Shown: one piece after another, positions 10,164 to 19,036 of the stretch
How positions within the stretch are numbered: the first letter of the stretch is position 1
Layout: each line of letters starts with the position of its first letter
DNA from: Gammaproteobacteria bacterium
Lineage (GTDB): Bacteria; Pseudomonadota; Gammaproteobacteria; UBA4575
Assembly: GCA_022824965.1 (NCBI GenBank)
Contig: JAJDYY010000008.1
Coordinates: forward strand, 637,482-701,481
Reading direction: 5' to 3'
DNA length: 64,000 bases
Made by a program: the position numbers and the translations under genes
The notes under the pieces: generated by a model
The model's input: the letters and a program-made list of their open reading frames with translations, nothing else
Database searches by the model: none
Told to the model about the DNA's origin: nothing

Positions 10164-11846
10164 CTAGTGCTGCTCCAGGCTTCTGTATTTCTCACGCAAG
10201 TGGTTGCGGATGTAGATTGCTGAAAGGTTCAAGACAACGATCACCACGACCAGGATCAGTGCGGTCGCGTAGACGAGTGGACGTGCTGCCTCGACATTGG
10301 GGCTTTGAAACCCCACGTCATAAATATGAAACCCGAGATGCATGAATTTGCGCTCCAGATGCACAAAGGGCGCGTTCATGTCCACGGGCAGGGAAGGTGC
10401 CAGCTTCACTGCACCCACCAGCATCAGTGGCGCCACTTCACCGGCTGCGCGAGCCACCGCCAGGATCAGCCCCGTCATCATCGCGGGACTTGCCATGGGA
10501 AGCACCGTGCGCCACAGGGTCTCTGCCTTGGTCGCGCCCAGGGCCAGCGAACCTTCGCGTACCGACCGTGGTATGCGGGCCAGCCCCTCTTCTGTAGCCA
10601 CAATCACAACCGGCACCGTCAGCAAAGCCAACGTCAGTGACGCCCAGAGCACACCGCCGGACCCGAACGTCGGGGATGGCAAGGCTTCCTGATAAAATAG
10701 CTGATCGATGGTGCCGCCCACGACATAGACGAAAAAGCCGAGTCCGAACACTCCGTACACAATGGAGGGCACGCCCGCCAGATTGTTCACGGAAATCCTG
10801 ACCAGTCGCGTGATCAGTCCCTGATGGGCATATTCGCGCAGATAAATGGCCGCAACCACACCAAACGGGGTCACGATGATCGACATCAGAAGCACCATGA
10901 TCACAGTGCCAAAAATGGCCGGGAAAATGCCGCCCTCCGTATTGGCTTCGCGCGGATCATCCGATATGAAACCCCAGAAGGTCTTGATGTAGAAAACGAC
11001 CTTCGCGACCAGACTCATGGCGTTGGGCTGGTAGGCCTTGACCACATTGGCCAGCTTGATTTCGACCTCATCCCCGGTCATGACACGTGCCGTGATGCTG
11101 TCCCTTGCAATGTCCCGATAAAGCGCATCGAGTTCCGCTTTCAGCACTTCATAGTCACGCGTGTACTCATCCTGTCTGGCGCTGATCAGATCATAAGATC
11201 TTTGCTCAGTGACACCCCTCAGCTCCAGTCCCCGCCGTTTGAGGCGCAGTTTTTCCAGCTGGAAGTTGATCGAACCAATCTTGTTTTTCTCAATGTCCTC
11301 GATCTGCTCGCGCAATTCCGTAACCCGGTGCAGTCGACGTTCAAGCTCGTCCCACAGTTTCGCATCTCCAACATCTGCGGTTTCCCCGTCCTCTTTCACA
11401 TCCGTCAGGTAGCCGTAGAAGTTCCCCCATTGTGTACGCTCCAGCACGACCACATCCTCGGGGGTCCGGACACTTCTTTCATTGGGTGCCACGGTGAGCA
11501 TGAAGTCCACGCCGAGCACCTCGCGGATGCCGACCTTGATGAGGCTGCGTTCAATCAGGTCCTTGTCGCTGTCGACCCGGATGCCGGATTCCACGATGCG
11601 CTTCCTGGGAACTTCCTCGGTTTCCACCCGTTCTCCAACAATTTGTACGATGTTGGTGCCGTTGTCGTATTCGATCTCGTACACGGTCTTGGGCCAGAAA
11701 TGGCCCAGACCCCGGATGGCAATCAGAAAGAGCAGGCCCGCCACCATGATCATGCTGACGGCCACAGCCCCGGCATTCATCCACACCCAAGGCTGCCCGG
11801 ATGACATGAATGACTTGAAAGAGCTCCTGTTCGCTTGATCAGACAT
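10164..11846 (-). CDS. pstA: Phosphate ABC transporter permease PstA, long form
   Basis: 560 residues, about twice the E. coli protein. After a first membrane helix (about 28-48) comes a ~250-residue periplasmic insert with a coiled-coil segment (LRLKRRGLELRGVTEQRS and neighbours). The permease part follows from about residue 305, with the binding-protein-dependent transport loop EGSLALGATKAETLWRTVLP, which docks PstB. Long PstA/PstC pairs are known in Pseudomonas, Vibrio and relatives. It lies 24 bases after pstC. Confidence 0.96.
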   Translation of the reverse strand: MSDQANRSSFKSFMSSGQPWVWMNAGAVAVSMIMVAGLLFLIAIRGLGHFWPKTVYEIEYDNGTNIVQIVGERVETEEVPRKRIVESGIRVDSDKDLIERSLIKVGIREVLGVDFMLTVAPNERSVRTPEDVVVLERTQWGNFYGYLTDVKEDGETADVGDAKLWDELERRLHRVTELREQIEDIEKNKIGSINFQLEKLRLKRRGLELRGVTEQRSYDLISARQDEYTRDYEVLKAELDALYRDIARDSITARVMTGDEVEIKLANVVKAYQPNAMSLVAKVVFYIKTFWGFISDDPREANTEGGIFPAIFGTVIMVLLMSIIVTPFGVVAAIYLREYAHQGLITRLVRISVNNLAGVPSIVYGVFGLGFFVYVVGGTIDQLFYQEALPSPTFGSGGVLWASLTLALLTVPVVIVATEEGLARIPRSVREGSLALGATKAETLWRTVLPMASPAMMTGLILAVARAAGEVAPLMLVGAVKLAPSLPVDMNAPFVHLERKFMHLGFHIYDVGFQSPNVEAARPLVYATALILVVVIVVLNLSAIYIRNHLREKYRSLEQH

Positions 11847-11870
11847 GAGGTGCGTACATCAGGTGCTGGT

Positions 11871-14150
11871 TTAAAGGGTGCTGTATTTTTCCCGCAGCCG
11901 CTGCCGAACGATTTCTGCGATCGTGTTGAAGAAGAAGGTGAAGACAAATAACACCAGCGCGGCCAGGAACAGAATTCTGAAATGCGTACTGTTTACCTCG
12001 GACTCCGGCAACTCCACCGCAACATTTGCAGAGAGTGTCCGCATCCCTTCAAAGATACTGAAGTCCATCACCGGGGTATTGCCGGTCGCCATCAAGACAA
12101 TCATGGTTTCCCCGACTGCACGTCCAAGTCCGATCATGGTTGCGGAAAAGATACCGGGGCTGGCGGAAGGCAGCACGACGTGTACCAGCGACTGCCAGGG
12201 TGTTGCCCCCAGTGCCAAGGAGCCCGAAGTCAGATGCTTGGGTACACTGAACACGGCATCTTCAGCAATGGAAAAAATTGTTGGGATGACCGCAAATCCC
12301 ATAGCGATGCCAATAATGATCGAGTTCCTCTGGTCATAACCGATACCCAGGGTGTCCGTAATCCAGATCCGCATATTGCCGCCAAAAAACACGTTCTCCA
12401 TCCAGGGGCTGAAGGCAAGGGCCATCCAGGTACACAGTATGACGACCGGAATCAGCAAAGCTGCCTGCCAACCCTCCGGGACCAGCAGCTTGATACGATC
12501 CGGAAGGATCCACCAGGCCAGGCTGGCCACAAACATCCCGGCCGGGATCACCAGCAGACAGACAAATATCCCCGGCAGGTGTGATTCAACAAAAGGCGCC
12601 AGCCAGAGACCTGCCAGAAATCCCAGGATCACGGTAGGCAGCGCCTCCATGATCTCGATAGTGGGTTTGACGATGCCCCGCATTTTCGGCGCCATGAAAT
12701 ATGCCGTGAAGATGGCGCCAAAAATTGCCAGTGGCATGGCCAGTAACATCGCGTAAAACGCCGCCTTGAATGTTCCAAAGGTCAGTGGCGTAAGGCTGAA
12801 TTTTGGTTCGAAATCACTGGATGCTGAGGAGGATTGCCACACGTAGTCCGGTTCCGGGTAGCTCTCATACCAGACCTTGCCCCAGATCGAACTGAACGAG
12901 GCCTCCGGGTGCTCGTTATCAAGTTTCCACACGTGCAACTGACCGGTGCTGTCCTCGGCAACGATCTTGTCGCTTCTTGGAGCGATACTCAGGTGCAAAA
13001 GCGCATGGTCCGCAATTTTTTCGGTAAGCAGGTGGCGGCTGGCCGTAGTGTGAAAAACCGAAACCTGGCCGGCGTCATCGGTGACCAGAAACCCTTTGCG
13101 CAACTGCTCGGCAACGAGACCCGAGATTTTCGCTGTTGCACCGCTGAACCTCCGGATCTCGGTCAGATGCTGATTGCCATCCTCGTCACGAACCAGAAAC
13201 AGTTGATGGACATCTCCCTGATCATCTGCAAGCAATACCGAGATGCCGCCTATCAGGAATTCAAACGCAGTGGGCCGGCTTCCCGCATCCAGGGGCTGGA
13301 CATCCTCGATATGCACGGGTGTTTCCGCTGAGCGGATGTCATATAAAGAAATCACGCCTTCGTCGTTGAGCAGGTACAACCACTGTCTCTCAGGAGACAG
13401 CAGGGCGTTCATGGGTCTGTCGACATACGGCAAGCTCACCTGGCTGGCCAGCTCCAAGACAATCTCGTCTTCATCCAGGAATGAAAACACCTTTGCATAG
13501 TCCACGAGTCTCGGACCCTCTCGGGTATAGGCAAAAATGGTCAACCCGTCCTCATTGTCCCCGATGGCAAAGTGGTCCACGGCCTGGCGACCTATGCCAA
13601 GGTCAATGGGTTCTTCCCCGTACGGATAACTGATCCGGGGAATGATGGTCCTGCGATCATCGGCATATCTCAGGGTGTAGCTGTGGCGGAAAATGAGTAT
13701 CTGTCCGGTGTCAAGGCCCAGCGCAAGAATGTTCCTCTCGGTATCCACATGCTTCCAGCTGCTTATCTTGGCGTTGAGGCCAGCCAGAAGATCAAACTTT
13801 TGGACAAGGGTACCGGTGTCCGTATAGAAGAAGTGCACAACGCCGCTTGAGTCAAGGCGCATGGATACCTCTGCCTGCTCTTCTGTCGAATACAGCAAGG
13901 AGTCGCCGACAGCAGCATCCGGCAGGGAATAGCTGGAAACCGGGTAAAGTGCTGCACCCTTGAACAGGGGAAACACCACGGCGAACAAAAACACGAAGAT
14001 CAGGATGATCGACCCGATCACGGCAATACCGCCCGCACCCACAAAATTACGGGCAAGAAAATCCCGTATCGAACGCCGCTTCCATAACTGCGTGTTGAAT
14101 TCGAGCGGCTCGGGAATCAGCGACTTTGTAGAACCTGTTTCCTGTGACAT
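11871..14150 (-). CDS. pstC: Phosphate ABC transporter permease PstC, long form
   Basis: 759 residues from ATG 14150 (a TTG at 14192 would add 14 basic residues). After a first membrane helix near residues 40-65 there is a ~380-residue periplasmic region with repeated strand patterns like a beta-propeller (LALGLDTGQILIF, LLSPERQWLYLLNDEGVISLYDI, QLHVWKL). The C-terminal permease domain has SGSLALGATPWQSLVHVVLP, the PstB-docking loop. With PstA it forms the phosphate channel. A hairpin terminator lies between it and pstS. Confidence 0.96.
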   Translation of the reverse strand: MSQETGSTKSLIPEPLEFNTQLWKRRSIRDFLARNFVGAGGIAVIGSIILIFVFLFAVVFPLFKGAALYPVSSYSLPDAAVGDSLLYSTEEQAEVSMRLDSSGVVHFFYTDTGTLVQKFDLLAGLNAKISSWKHVDTERNILALGLDTGQILIFRHSYTLRYADDRRTIIPRISYPYGEEPIDLGIGRQAVDHFAIGDNEDGLTIFAYTREGPRLVDYAKVFSFLDEDEIVLELASQVSLPYVDRPMNALLSPERQWLYLLNDEGVISLYDIRSAETPVHIEDVQPLDAGSRPTAFEFLIGGISVLLADDQGDVHQLFLVRDEDGNQHLTEIRRFSGATAKISGLVAEQLRKGFLVTDDAGQVSVFHTTASRHLLTEKIADHALLHLSIAPRSDKIVAEDSTGQLHVWKLDNEHPEASFSSIWGKVWYESYPEPDYVWQSSSASSDFEPKFSLTPLTFGTFKAAFYAMLLAMPLAIFGAIFTAYFMAPKMRGIVKPTIEIMEALPTVILGFLAGLWLAPFVESHLPGIFVCLLVIPAGMFVASLAWWILPDRIKLLVPEGWQAALLIPVVILCTWMALAFSPWMENVFFGGNMRIWITDTLGIGYDQRNSIIIGIAMGFAVIPTIFSIAEDAVFSVPKHLTSGSLALGATPWQSLVHVVLPSASPGIFSATMIGLGRAVGETMIVLMATGNTPVMDFSIFEGMRTLSANVAVELPESEVNSTHFRILFLAALVLFVFTFFFNTIAEIVRQRLREKYSTL

Positions 14151-14201
14151 GTAACTGGATCTTCTTCTCTTGCTACGGGTACCGATCCGCAAAAATTAAA
14201 A

Positions 14202-14225
14202 AAGGCCCTGCTTTCACAGGGCCTT
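14202..14225 (-). terminator. Intrinsic terminator/attenuator between pstS and pstC
   Basis: Arms AAGGCCCTG (14202-14210) and CAGGGCCTT (14217-14225) form a perfect 9-bp stem with a 6-base loop. On the minus strand it is followed by a run of T (the A-tract at 14191-14204). It lies after the pstS stop and before the pstC start, so partial termination could give PstS more transcript than PstCAB, as is known for binding proteins of ABC importers. Confidence 0.85.
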
Positions 14226-14312
14226 CGCAAACGTTCGCAGTCCTGTAGTCACAGTCCTGCACCTCGAGGTCACTCCAAGCTTATTATTGTTATCCGAACG
14301 CAAGGTCAAGGT

Positions 14313-15293
14313 TTAGAGCCCGAGAGCGACCAGTGCCTTGCTTGCGACCTTGGATGGCAGCGGGATATACCCGTCCTTGACAACCACTTTCTGGCCCTGC
14401 GTTGCCAGCACCATCTTGATGAATTCGCCTTCAAGGGGTGACAAAGGTTTTCCGGGCGCCTTGTTGACGTACACGTAGAGGAATCTCGCCAGCGGGTACT
14501 TTCCGGAAATCGCATTGTCAGGCGTGGCCTCGATCTTATCCGGCTCAGCAGTCTTGGAAAGCGGTACGGCACGAACCCCGGAGGTCTTGTATCCAATGCC
14601 GGAATAGCCGATACCATTCAGTGATGATGACACGGACTGCACTACAGAAGCAGAACCCGGCTGCTCGTTGACCGTGGATTTGAAGTCACCTTTGCAAAGG
14701 GCTTTCTTTTTGAAGTAGCCGTAGGTGCCTGAAACGGAATTTCGGCCAAACAGCTGAATGTCCCGCTTGGTCCAGTCACCCTGTAGGCCGAGTTCACCCC
14801 AGGCAGACAGGTCAGCACTGCCGCCACACTTGCGAGTGCTGGAAAAAATTGCATCTACATCGGCAATGGACATGCCCTTGATCGGATTGTCCTTGTGAAC
14901 GTAGACCGCCAGGGCATCGATGGCAACCGGCACCGGGGTCGGCTTGTAGCCAAATTTCTTCTCGAATGCCGCGATCTCCTTGTGCTTCATCTTGCGACTC
15001 ATCGGGCCAAGGCTCGACGTTCCCTCAGTCAGGGCTGGCGGAGCAGTCGAGGAACCCGCGGCCTGGATCTGGATGTTCACGTTCGGATAAAACCGCTTGT
15101 ACTCTTCGGCCCAGAGGGTCATCAGATTTGCCAGGGTATCCGATCCAACGCTCGACAGATTTCCAGATACACCGCTAGTGGCTGCATACTCACCAAGCTT
15201 GGGATCAACCTTGACTTCTGCGGATACAGACATGGTCAGCAAAAGCAAAAAGGCGATCAGCAGTGCATTACACTTACCAATGAATGTGTACAT
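14313..15293 (-). CDS. pstS: Periplasmic phosphate-binding protein PstS
   Basis: 326 residues with a signal peptide ([15 protein letters not shown]). PstS captures phosphate in the periplasm and delivers it to PstCAB. Phosphate-binding segments are visible: [11 protein letters not shown] near the mature start, [23 protein letters not shown], and [11 protein letters not shown]. It is the first gene of the pst operon, with a candidate Pho box array 62-100 bases upstream and an AAGGAG ribosome-binding site before the start. Confidence 0.97.
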   Translation of the reverse strand: MYTFIGKCNALLIAFLLLLTMSVSAEVKVDPKLGEYAATSGVSGNLSSVGSDTLANLMTLWAEEYKRFYPNVNIQIQAAGSSTAPPALTEGTSSLGPMSRKMKHKEIAAFEKKFGYKPTPVPVAIDALAVYVHKDNPIKGMSIADVDAIFSSTRKCGGSADLSAWGELGLQGDWTKRDIQLFGRNSVSGTYGYFKKKALCKGDFKSTVNEQPGSASVVQSVSSSLNGIGYSGIGYKTSGVRAVPLSKTAEPDKIEATPDNAISGKYPLARFLYVYVNKAPGKPLSPLEGEFIKMVLATQGQKVVVKDGYIPLPSKVASKALVALGL

Positions 15294-15354
15294 TTATAAC
15301 TCCTTCGGTTATGGAATCGTGATGGTTATACCTGCACAATGTTGGGATGCCTGT

Positions 15355-15393
15355 GTTACAAGCATATGGGCGAATTATTACAGTTTTGTGAAC
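15355..15393 (-). promoter_or_regulatory. Candidate Pho box array upstream of pstS
   Basis: On the minus strand, PhoB half-site-like units occur in 11-base phase: GTTCA (15389-15393), TGTAA (15378-15382), a weak unit, then TGTAA (15356-15360). The stretch CTGTAATAATTCGCCCAT resembles the E. coli Pho box consensus at about 14 of 18 positions. A TATAAC -10-like element follows at 15325-15330, so the last unit sits where a -35 box would be, as at PhoB-activated promoters. Confidence 0.75.
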
Positions 15394-15422
15394 CCTGCCG
15401 GGTCCTTGCCAAGTACTTGGTT

Positions 15423-16733
15423 TTATTGATCTTCCAGAAACAGGCGGTGCGCGGGAAAACGGCACGTGAAGCACGAACCCTGGCCCAGTTCGCTGCGGAT
15501 CATCAGGCGTCCTTCATGCCGCTCAACCACATGCTTGACAATCGACAGGCCGAGGCCCGTCCCGCCTTTCTCGCGTGAGCGACCGGCATCCACCCTGTAG
15601 AACCTTTCTGTCAAACGCTCAATGTGTTCCGGTGCAATTCCTTGTCCCGTATCGGCCACAGTCAACTCGGCCGAGTCCTGATCCGCCACTTTCCAGTGGA
15701 CCTGCACGGATGTGCCTGACTCGGTATGCTTGACGGCATTGTTGACCAGGTTGGAGATAACACTGTGAATTTCCTGCAGGTCACCCTTCAGGCTCGCGTC
15801 CGTCTCAATTCGTGTCCGGATGTCGTGCCGATGGGTGCTCGTAGACAGTTCCATCTCCTTGACCACCTCCATGATGATGGAGCCCACCGGTATGATCTCG
15901 GATTCCTTGGCCACCAAGGCGGTGGACTCGATGCGCGACAGCGTCAACAGATCCTCCACCAGCTGCTTCATGCGCTGGGCCTGAAGCTCCGCAGAATAAG
16001 TTGCGGCCTTGCATTCCTCGGGAAGCTTTGGGTGCCCCGACAACGTTTCCAGGTAACCCAGTATGACGGTCAAGGGAGTACGCAATTCATGTGATGCATT
16101 GGAGATAAAGCTGCGCCGCATTTCATGAATCCGTGCAGTTTGTGACATGTCCTGTGCAATCAGCACCAGCCTGTCTTCACTGAACGGAATGATGCGAATG
16201 CTTAATTCCTTGTCACCGATGGTCGCTGCCTGTACCTCCAGCGGTTCATCAAACTTGCCGGCAACGAAGTATTCGGTAAACGAGGGATCACGAAATAGCT
16301 GTGTGATCCTTGAGTGAGTATCGCTGTCTGGATTGATACGCAAAAGCCTGTCGGCTGCCTGGTTGGAGGACTGGATTTCACCGGAGGGCTTTAGCACGAT
16401 CACGGCATCCGGAAGGGCCGCAGTCAACTCATTGAACTGACTGACCAGCTTTTCCAGTGAACTTTGACGGGCGCTATTTTGCCTTTGCAGGTCTGCTACT
16501 CCGGACACCAGCTGGTCGACGATGCCCGTGAATTCCGGTGCATTGCCGACAGGGGCACCGCTATCAAACCATTTTTTCAGAGTGATCATCTGGCCTGCTG
16601 TCCACAGGCCGTATGCGATTAGGCCAATGATGAAGAACATCACTGTGTAGCCACTGGCCAGGCCCGCGATCGTGCAGGGTACAAATACAATCAGAACGCG
16701 GTTAAGTTCTGACAGCCATGCACCAAAGGACAT
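15423..16733 (-). CDS. phoR: Phosphate regulon sensor histidine kinase PhoR
   Basis: 436 residues. Two membrane helices lie close together at about 10-45, followed by a PAS domain (ALPDAVIVLKPSGEIQSSNQAADRLLRINP) and the HisKA motif SHELRTPLTVILGYLE. The ATPase domain has N-box NLVNNAVKHTE and G-boxes DTGQGIAPEH and GGTGLGLSIVKH. The short periplasmic loop is PhoR-like: sensing works through PstSCAB and PhoU. The start overlaps the phoB stop by one base (TAATG), so translation is probably coupled. Confidence 0.96.
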   Translation of the reverse strand: MSFGAWLSELNRVLIVFVPCTIAGLASGYTVMFFIIGLIAYGLWTAGQMITLKKWFDSGAPVGNAPEFTGIVDQLVSGVADLQRQNSARQSSLEKLVSQFNELTAALPDAVIVLKPSGEIQSSNQAADRLLRINPDSDTHSRITQLFRDPSFTEYFVAGKFDEPLEVQAATIGDKELSIRIIPFSEDRLVLIAQDMSQTARIHEMRRSFISNASHELRTPLTVILGYLETLSGHPKLPEECKAATYSAELQAQRMKQLVEDLLTLSRIESTALVAKESEIIPVGSIIMEVVKEMELSTSTHRHDIRTRIETDASLKGDLQEIHSVISNLVNNAVKHTESGTSVQVHWKVADQDSAELTVADTGQGIAPEHIERLTERFYRVDAGRSREKGGTGLGLSIVKHVVERHEGRLMIRSELGQGSCFTCRFPAHRLFLEDQ

Positions 16734-17422
16734 TATTTATTGGCTGAAAGCCGGTATCCGTAGCCGCGCACGGTCTGGATCATGTGGGCACAATCCAAAG
16801 GCTTAAGCAGTTTTCTCAAGCGCACAATATGCACATCCACGGTTCGCTCCTCCACATACATGTTGCGGCCCCATACGTAGTCCAGCAACTGGGCACGGGA
16901 ATAGACTCGATCAGGATGGGTCATGAAAAACTCTAGCAAACGAAATTCTGTCGGACCCAGGTTGATCGACTCCTCCCGCACATAGACCCGGTGGGCTTTC
17001 GAATCCATCTTGATGGGACCGATGCTAATCTGGTCCTCGACGGCACCCGAACTCCTGCGCAATACGGCTCGGATACGGGCGGACAATTCCTTCACCGAAA
17101 ACGGCTTGAGAATGTAGTCATCTGCTCCTGAGTCCAGACCATCCACACGGTCCCGTTCCTCCACCTTTGCCGTTAGCATGATCACTGGGATTTCCTGTGT
17201 AGGCTCATCGCGTTTCCAGCGGCGCAGCAACTCCAGTCCGCTGACGTTGGGCAGCATCCAGTCAAGCAGGATCAGGTCAGGCAAGTGCTCGGCCATCTTG
17301 GCCTCGGCGGAACGGCTGTCCTCGGCCTCATCAACCACATAGCCGCCCTGACTCAGGGCAAAGGTAACCATCTCGCGAATGGCAGGCTCATCTTCCACCA
17401 GCAGGATCCGCTTGCCGTTCAT
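16733..17422 (-). CDS. phoB: Phosphate regulon response regulator PhoB
   Basis: 229 residues from ATG 17422, exactly the length of E. coli PhoB. The receiver domain starts [19 protein letters not shown] and holds the phospho-acceptor Asp in [13 protein letters not shown]. The OmpR-type winged helix ends with [14 protein letters not shown] and [13 protein letters not shown]. An in-frame ATG at 17479 would add 19 residues. Phosphorylated PhoB binds Pho boxes; candidate boxes lie upstream of this gene, the porin gene and pstS. Confidence 0.97.
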   Translation of the reverse strand: MNGKRILLVEDEPAIREMVTFALSQGGYVVDEAEDSRSAEAKMAEHLPDLILLDWMLPNVSGLELLRRWKRDEPTQEIPVIMLTAKVEERDRVDGLDSGADDYILKPFSVKELSARIRAVLRRSSGAVEDQISIGPIKMDSKAHRVYVREESINLGPTEFRLLEFFMTHPDRVYSRAQLLDYVWGRNMYVEERTVDVHIVRLRKLLKPLDCAHMIQTVRGYGYRLSANK

Positions 17423-17527
17423 TGGCTGGCTCTCGATCCGGTAGTTGGGCGAGGCTTCGAGCGTACTTTGGTTTTGCATAAAAATCGACCTGATTTTAAA
17501 AATAACGTCTCATTATTTTTAAATTTT

Positions 17528-17545
17528 GTTACACGGCTATTACAC
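17528..17545 (-). promoter_or_regulatory. Candidate Pho box upstream of phoB
   Basis: On the minus strand GTGTAATAGCCGTGTAAC contains two TGTAA units exactly 11 bases apart (17540-17544 and 17529-17533), the spacing of PhoB half-sites. It is a weaker match to the consensus than the pstS site (about 11 of 18). It would allow autoregulation of phoBR. Confidence 0.6.
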
Positions 17546-17615
17546 CGACTCTAGAAATTAGCCCGATTTGCAAAATACGGCCAAGCCAGGCAAGCGTCCC
17601 CAGGCACGACATCAA

Positions 17616-17653
17616 TGTAATAAAACTATAACAATTTATTCACATTCATTTCA
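17616..17653 (+). promoter_or_regulatory. Candidate four-unit Pho box array upstream of the porin
   Basis: TGTAA (17616), TATAA (17627), ATTCA (17638) and TTTCA (17649) follow at exact 11-base steps, each separated by AT-rich DNA. The first two units form an 18-mer close to the Pho box consensus. A TACGAT -10-like hexamer at 17665-17670 begins 11 bases after the array, a normal layout for a PhoB-activated promoter. Confidence 0.75.
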
Positions 17654-17735
17654 TACCAAATACCTACGATCACCAGACTCTCAAATTCTAAACAGACCAA
17701 TTGGCATCACTCATGAAAAATAGGGAGGCTATATC

Positions 17736-18959
17736 GTGAGACACACACTACGTTTTCTTGGCTTGGTGAGCCTGGCAGCCGTATTCTGTTGGAGTACCAC
17801 AGCATTCGCAGGCGCCGTCACATCCAAGGAAGAAATCAAGATCAGTACCACGGGCGGGGGCATCAAGATCAAGTCAAACAATGGCAACAGCTTCGCCATC
17901 GGCGGGCGCATCATGTACGACTATGACAGTTATGATGGCCTGTGGAATTATGGCAATGACGGCGACTCGGCATCGGAGTCCGAGTTCCGTCGCACACGTG
18001 TCACCCTGAAAGGCACCTCCGGCAAGAGCTGGGCCTACAAGATGACGGTTGACATCGAAGGAAATGATGACGGTGGAGCTGAAATTGACACGGCATACCT
18101 TGCCTACAAAGGGTTAGGGCTTGGCAAAGTCATGATCGGTCGGTTCAAGGCACCTTTTGGGCTGGAAGAACTGACCAGTTCCAAGTGGATCAGCACTATC
18201 GAGCGCTCGTCGGCACCAGGTTTCCTAGCCGGGAAACCACCCTTCCAATTGGCACTCCATGGACATGGCGGACCTCTGTTCTATCAATTGGCAATAATTG
18301 ATGATGATGATGAGGATGATGACGGCAGCGATGCCTACAGTCTAGCAACTCGAATCGGTGCGCATATGCCCATTGGTGAGGGCAGCTTCATGCATCTTGC
18401 TGGGTCATTTGCCTCCCGTGATTTTGGCGATGACGCTGAGAAAAGGTTCCGAACACGACTAGGTGTGCACACCGTGGGTAGGCCGATTCAATCTGATCAT
18501 TACTCCGTCGATGACGCTGACCAGTTGGGATTGGAAGGAGCTGTCGTGATGGGACCACTCTCACTGCAAGGTGAATACCGTCAGGCCGATTTTGATGCAG
18601 GGGATGGAAGCAATCCATCTGATGTGGATGTTGAAAGCTCATATATTCAAGCCAGTTATATCCTTACCGGTGAGTCTCGTGGCTACAAGGGCAAGTCCGG
18701 AAAGTTCGACAAGGTCAAGCCCAAGGGTCCGATGGGCGCCTGGGAGCTCGTGGCCAAGTACGAAGATGGCGAACTTGATATCGATGCTGAAGCTGACGAA
18801 ATTGAGTACGAGTTGCTGACGCTCGGCGTCAACTGGTACGCCTCCAAAAACGTCAAGCTCATGCTGAACTATCTGGATGCCGATACGGATAATGTGGCGA
18901 GGGTCGGTGACGAAGAAGACGGAGATGCCGTATCCTTCCGCGCCCAGTACGTGTTCTGA
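17736..18959 (+). CDS. OprO/OprP-type outer-membrane porin
   Basis: 407 residues starting at GTG 17736. The signal peptide ends near AFAGA. The mature part has the phosphate-selective porin pattern: IKSNNGNSFAIGGRIMYDYDSYDG, ESEFRRTRVTLKGTSGKSWAYKMTVDIE, the GLGLGKVMIGRFKAPFGLEELTSSKWI region, and a C-terminal strand ending in Phe (SFRAQYVF). The Pho box array and phosphate neighbours support phosphate or polyphosphate uptake. One loop is unusually acidic (IDDDDEDDDGSD near residue 190), unlike the basic channel lining of OprP. Confidence 0.9.
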   Translation: MRHTLRFLGLVSLAAVFCWSTTAFAGAVTSKEEIKISTTGGGIKIKSNNGNSFAIGGRIMYDYDSYDGLWNYGNDGDSASESEFRRTRVTLKGTSGKSWAYKMTVDIEGNDDGGAEIDTAYLAYKGLGLGKVMIGRFKAPFGLEELTSSKWISTIERSSAPGFLAGKPPFQLALHGHGGPLFYQLAIIDDDDEDDDGSDAYSLATRIGAHMPIGEGSFMHLAGSFASRDFGDDAEKRFRTRLGVHTVGRPIQSDHYSVDDADQLGLEGAVVMGPLSLQGEYRQADFDAGDGSNPSDVDVESSYIQASYILTGESRGYKGKSGKFDKVKPKGPMGAWELVAKYEDGELDIDAEADEIEYELLTLGVNWYASKNVKLMLNYLDADTDNVARVGDEEDGDAVSFRAQYVF

Positions 18960-18987
18960 ACGATACTTGGCACTGTTTTGATGTTTG

Positions 18988-19025
18988 AAAAAGGCCGTCT
19001 ACAGGAGACGGCCTTTTCTTTTTCT
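18988..19025 (+). terminator. Intrinsic terminator after the porin gene
   Basis: Arms AAAAGGCCGTCT (18989-19000) and AGACGGCCTTTT (19006-19017) form a 12-bp stem with a 5-base loop, followed by a T-rich run to 19025. It ends porin transcription 30 bases after the stop and only just before the next gene. Confidence 0.9.
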
Positions 19026-19036
19026 AGGAGAAGCTT

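Larger units (their letters stand above)
17423..17735. other. Divergent regulatory region between phoB and the porin gene
   Basis: This 313-base AT-rich stretch has no convincing gene. It contains one candidate Pho box facing phoB and a four-unit array facing the porin gene, which suggests both are controlled by PhoB. A GGGAGG ribosome-binding site precedes the porin start at 17736. Confidence 0.7.
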
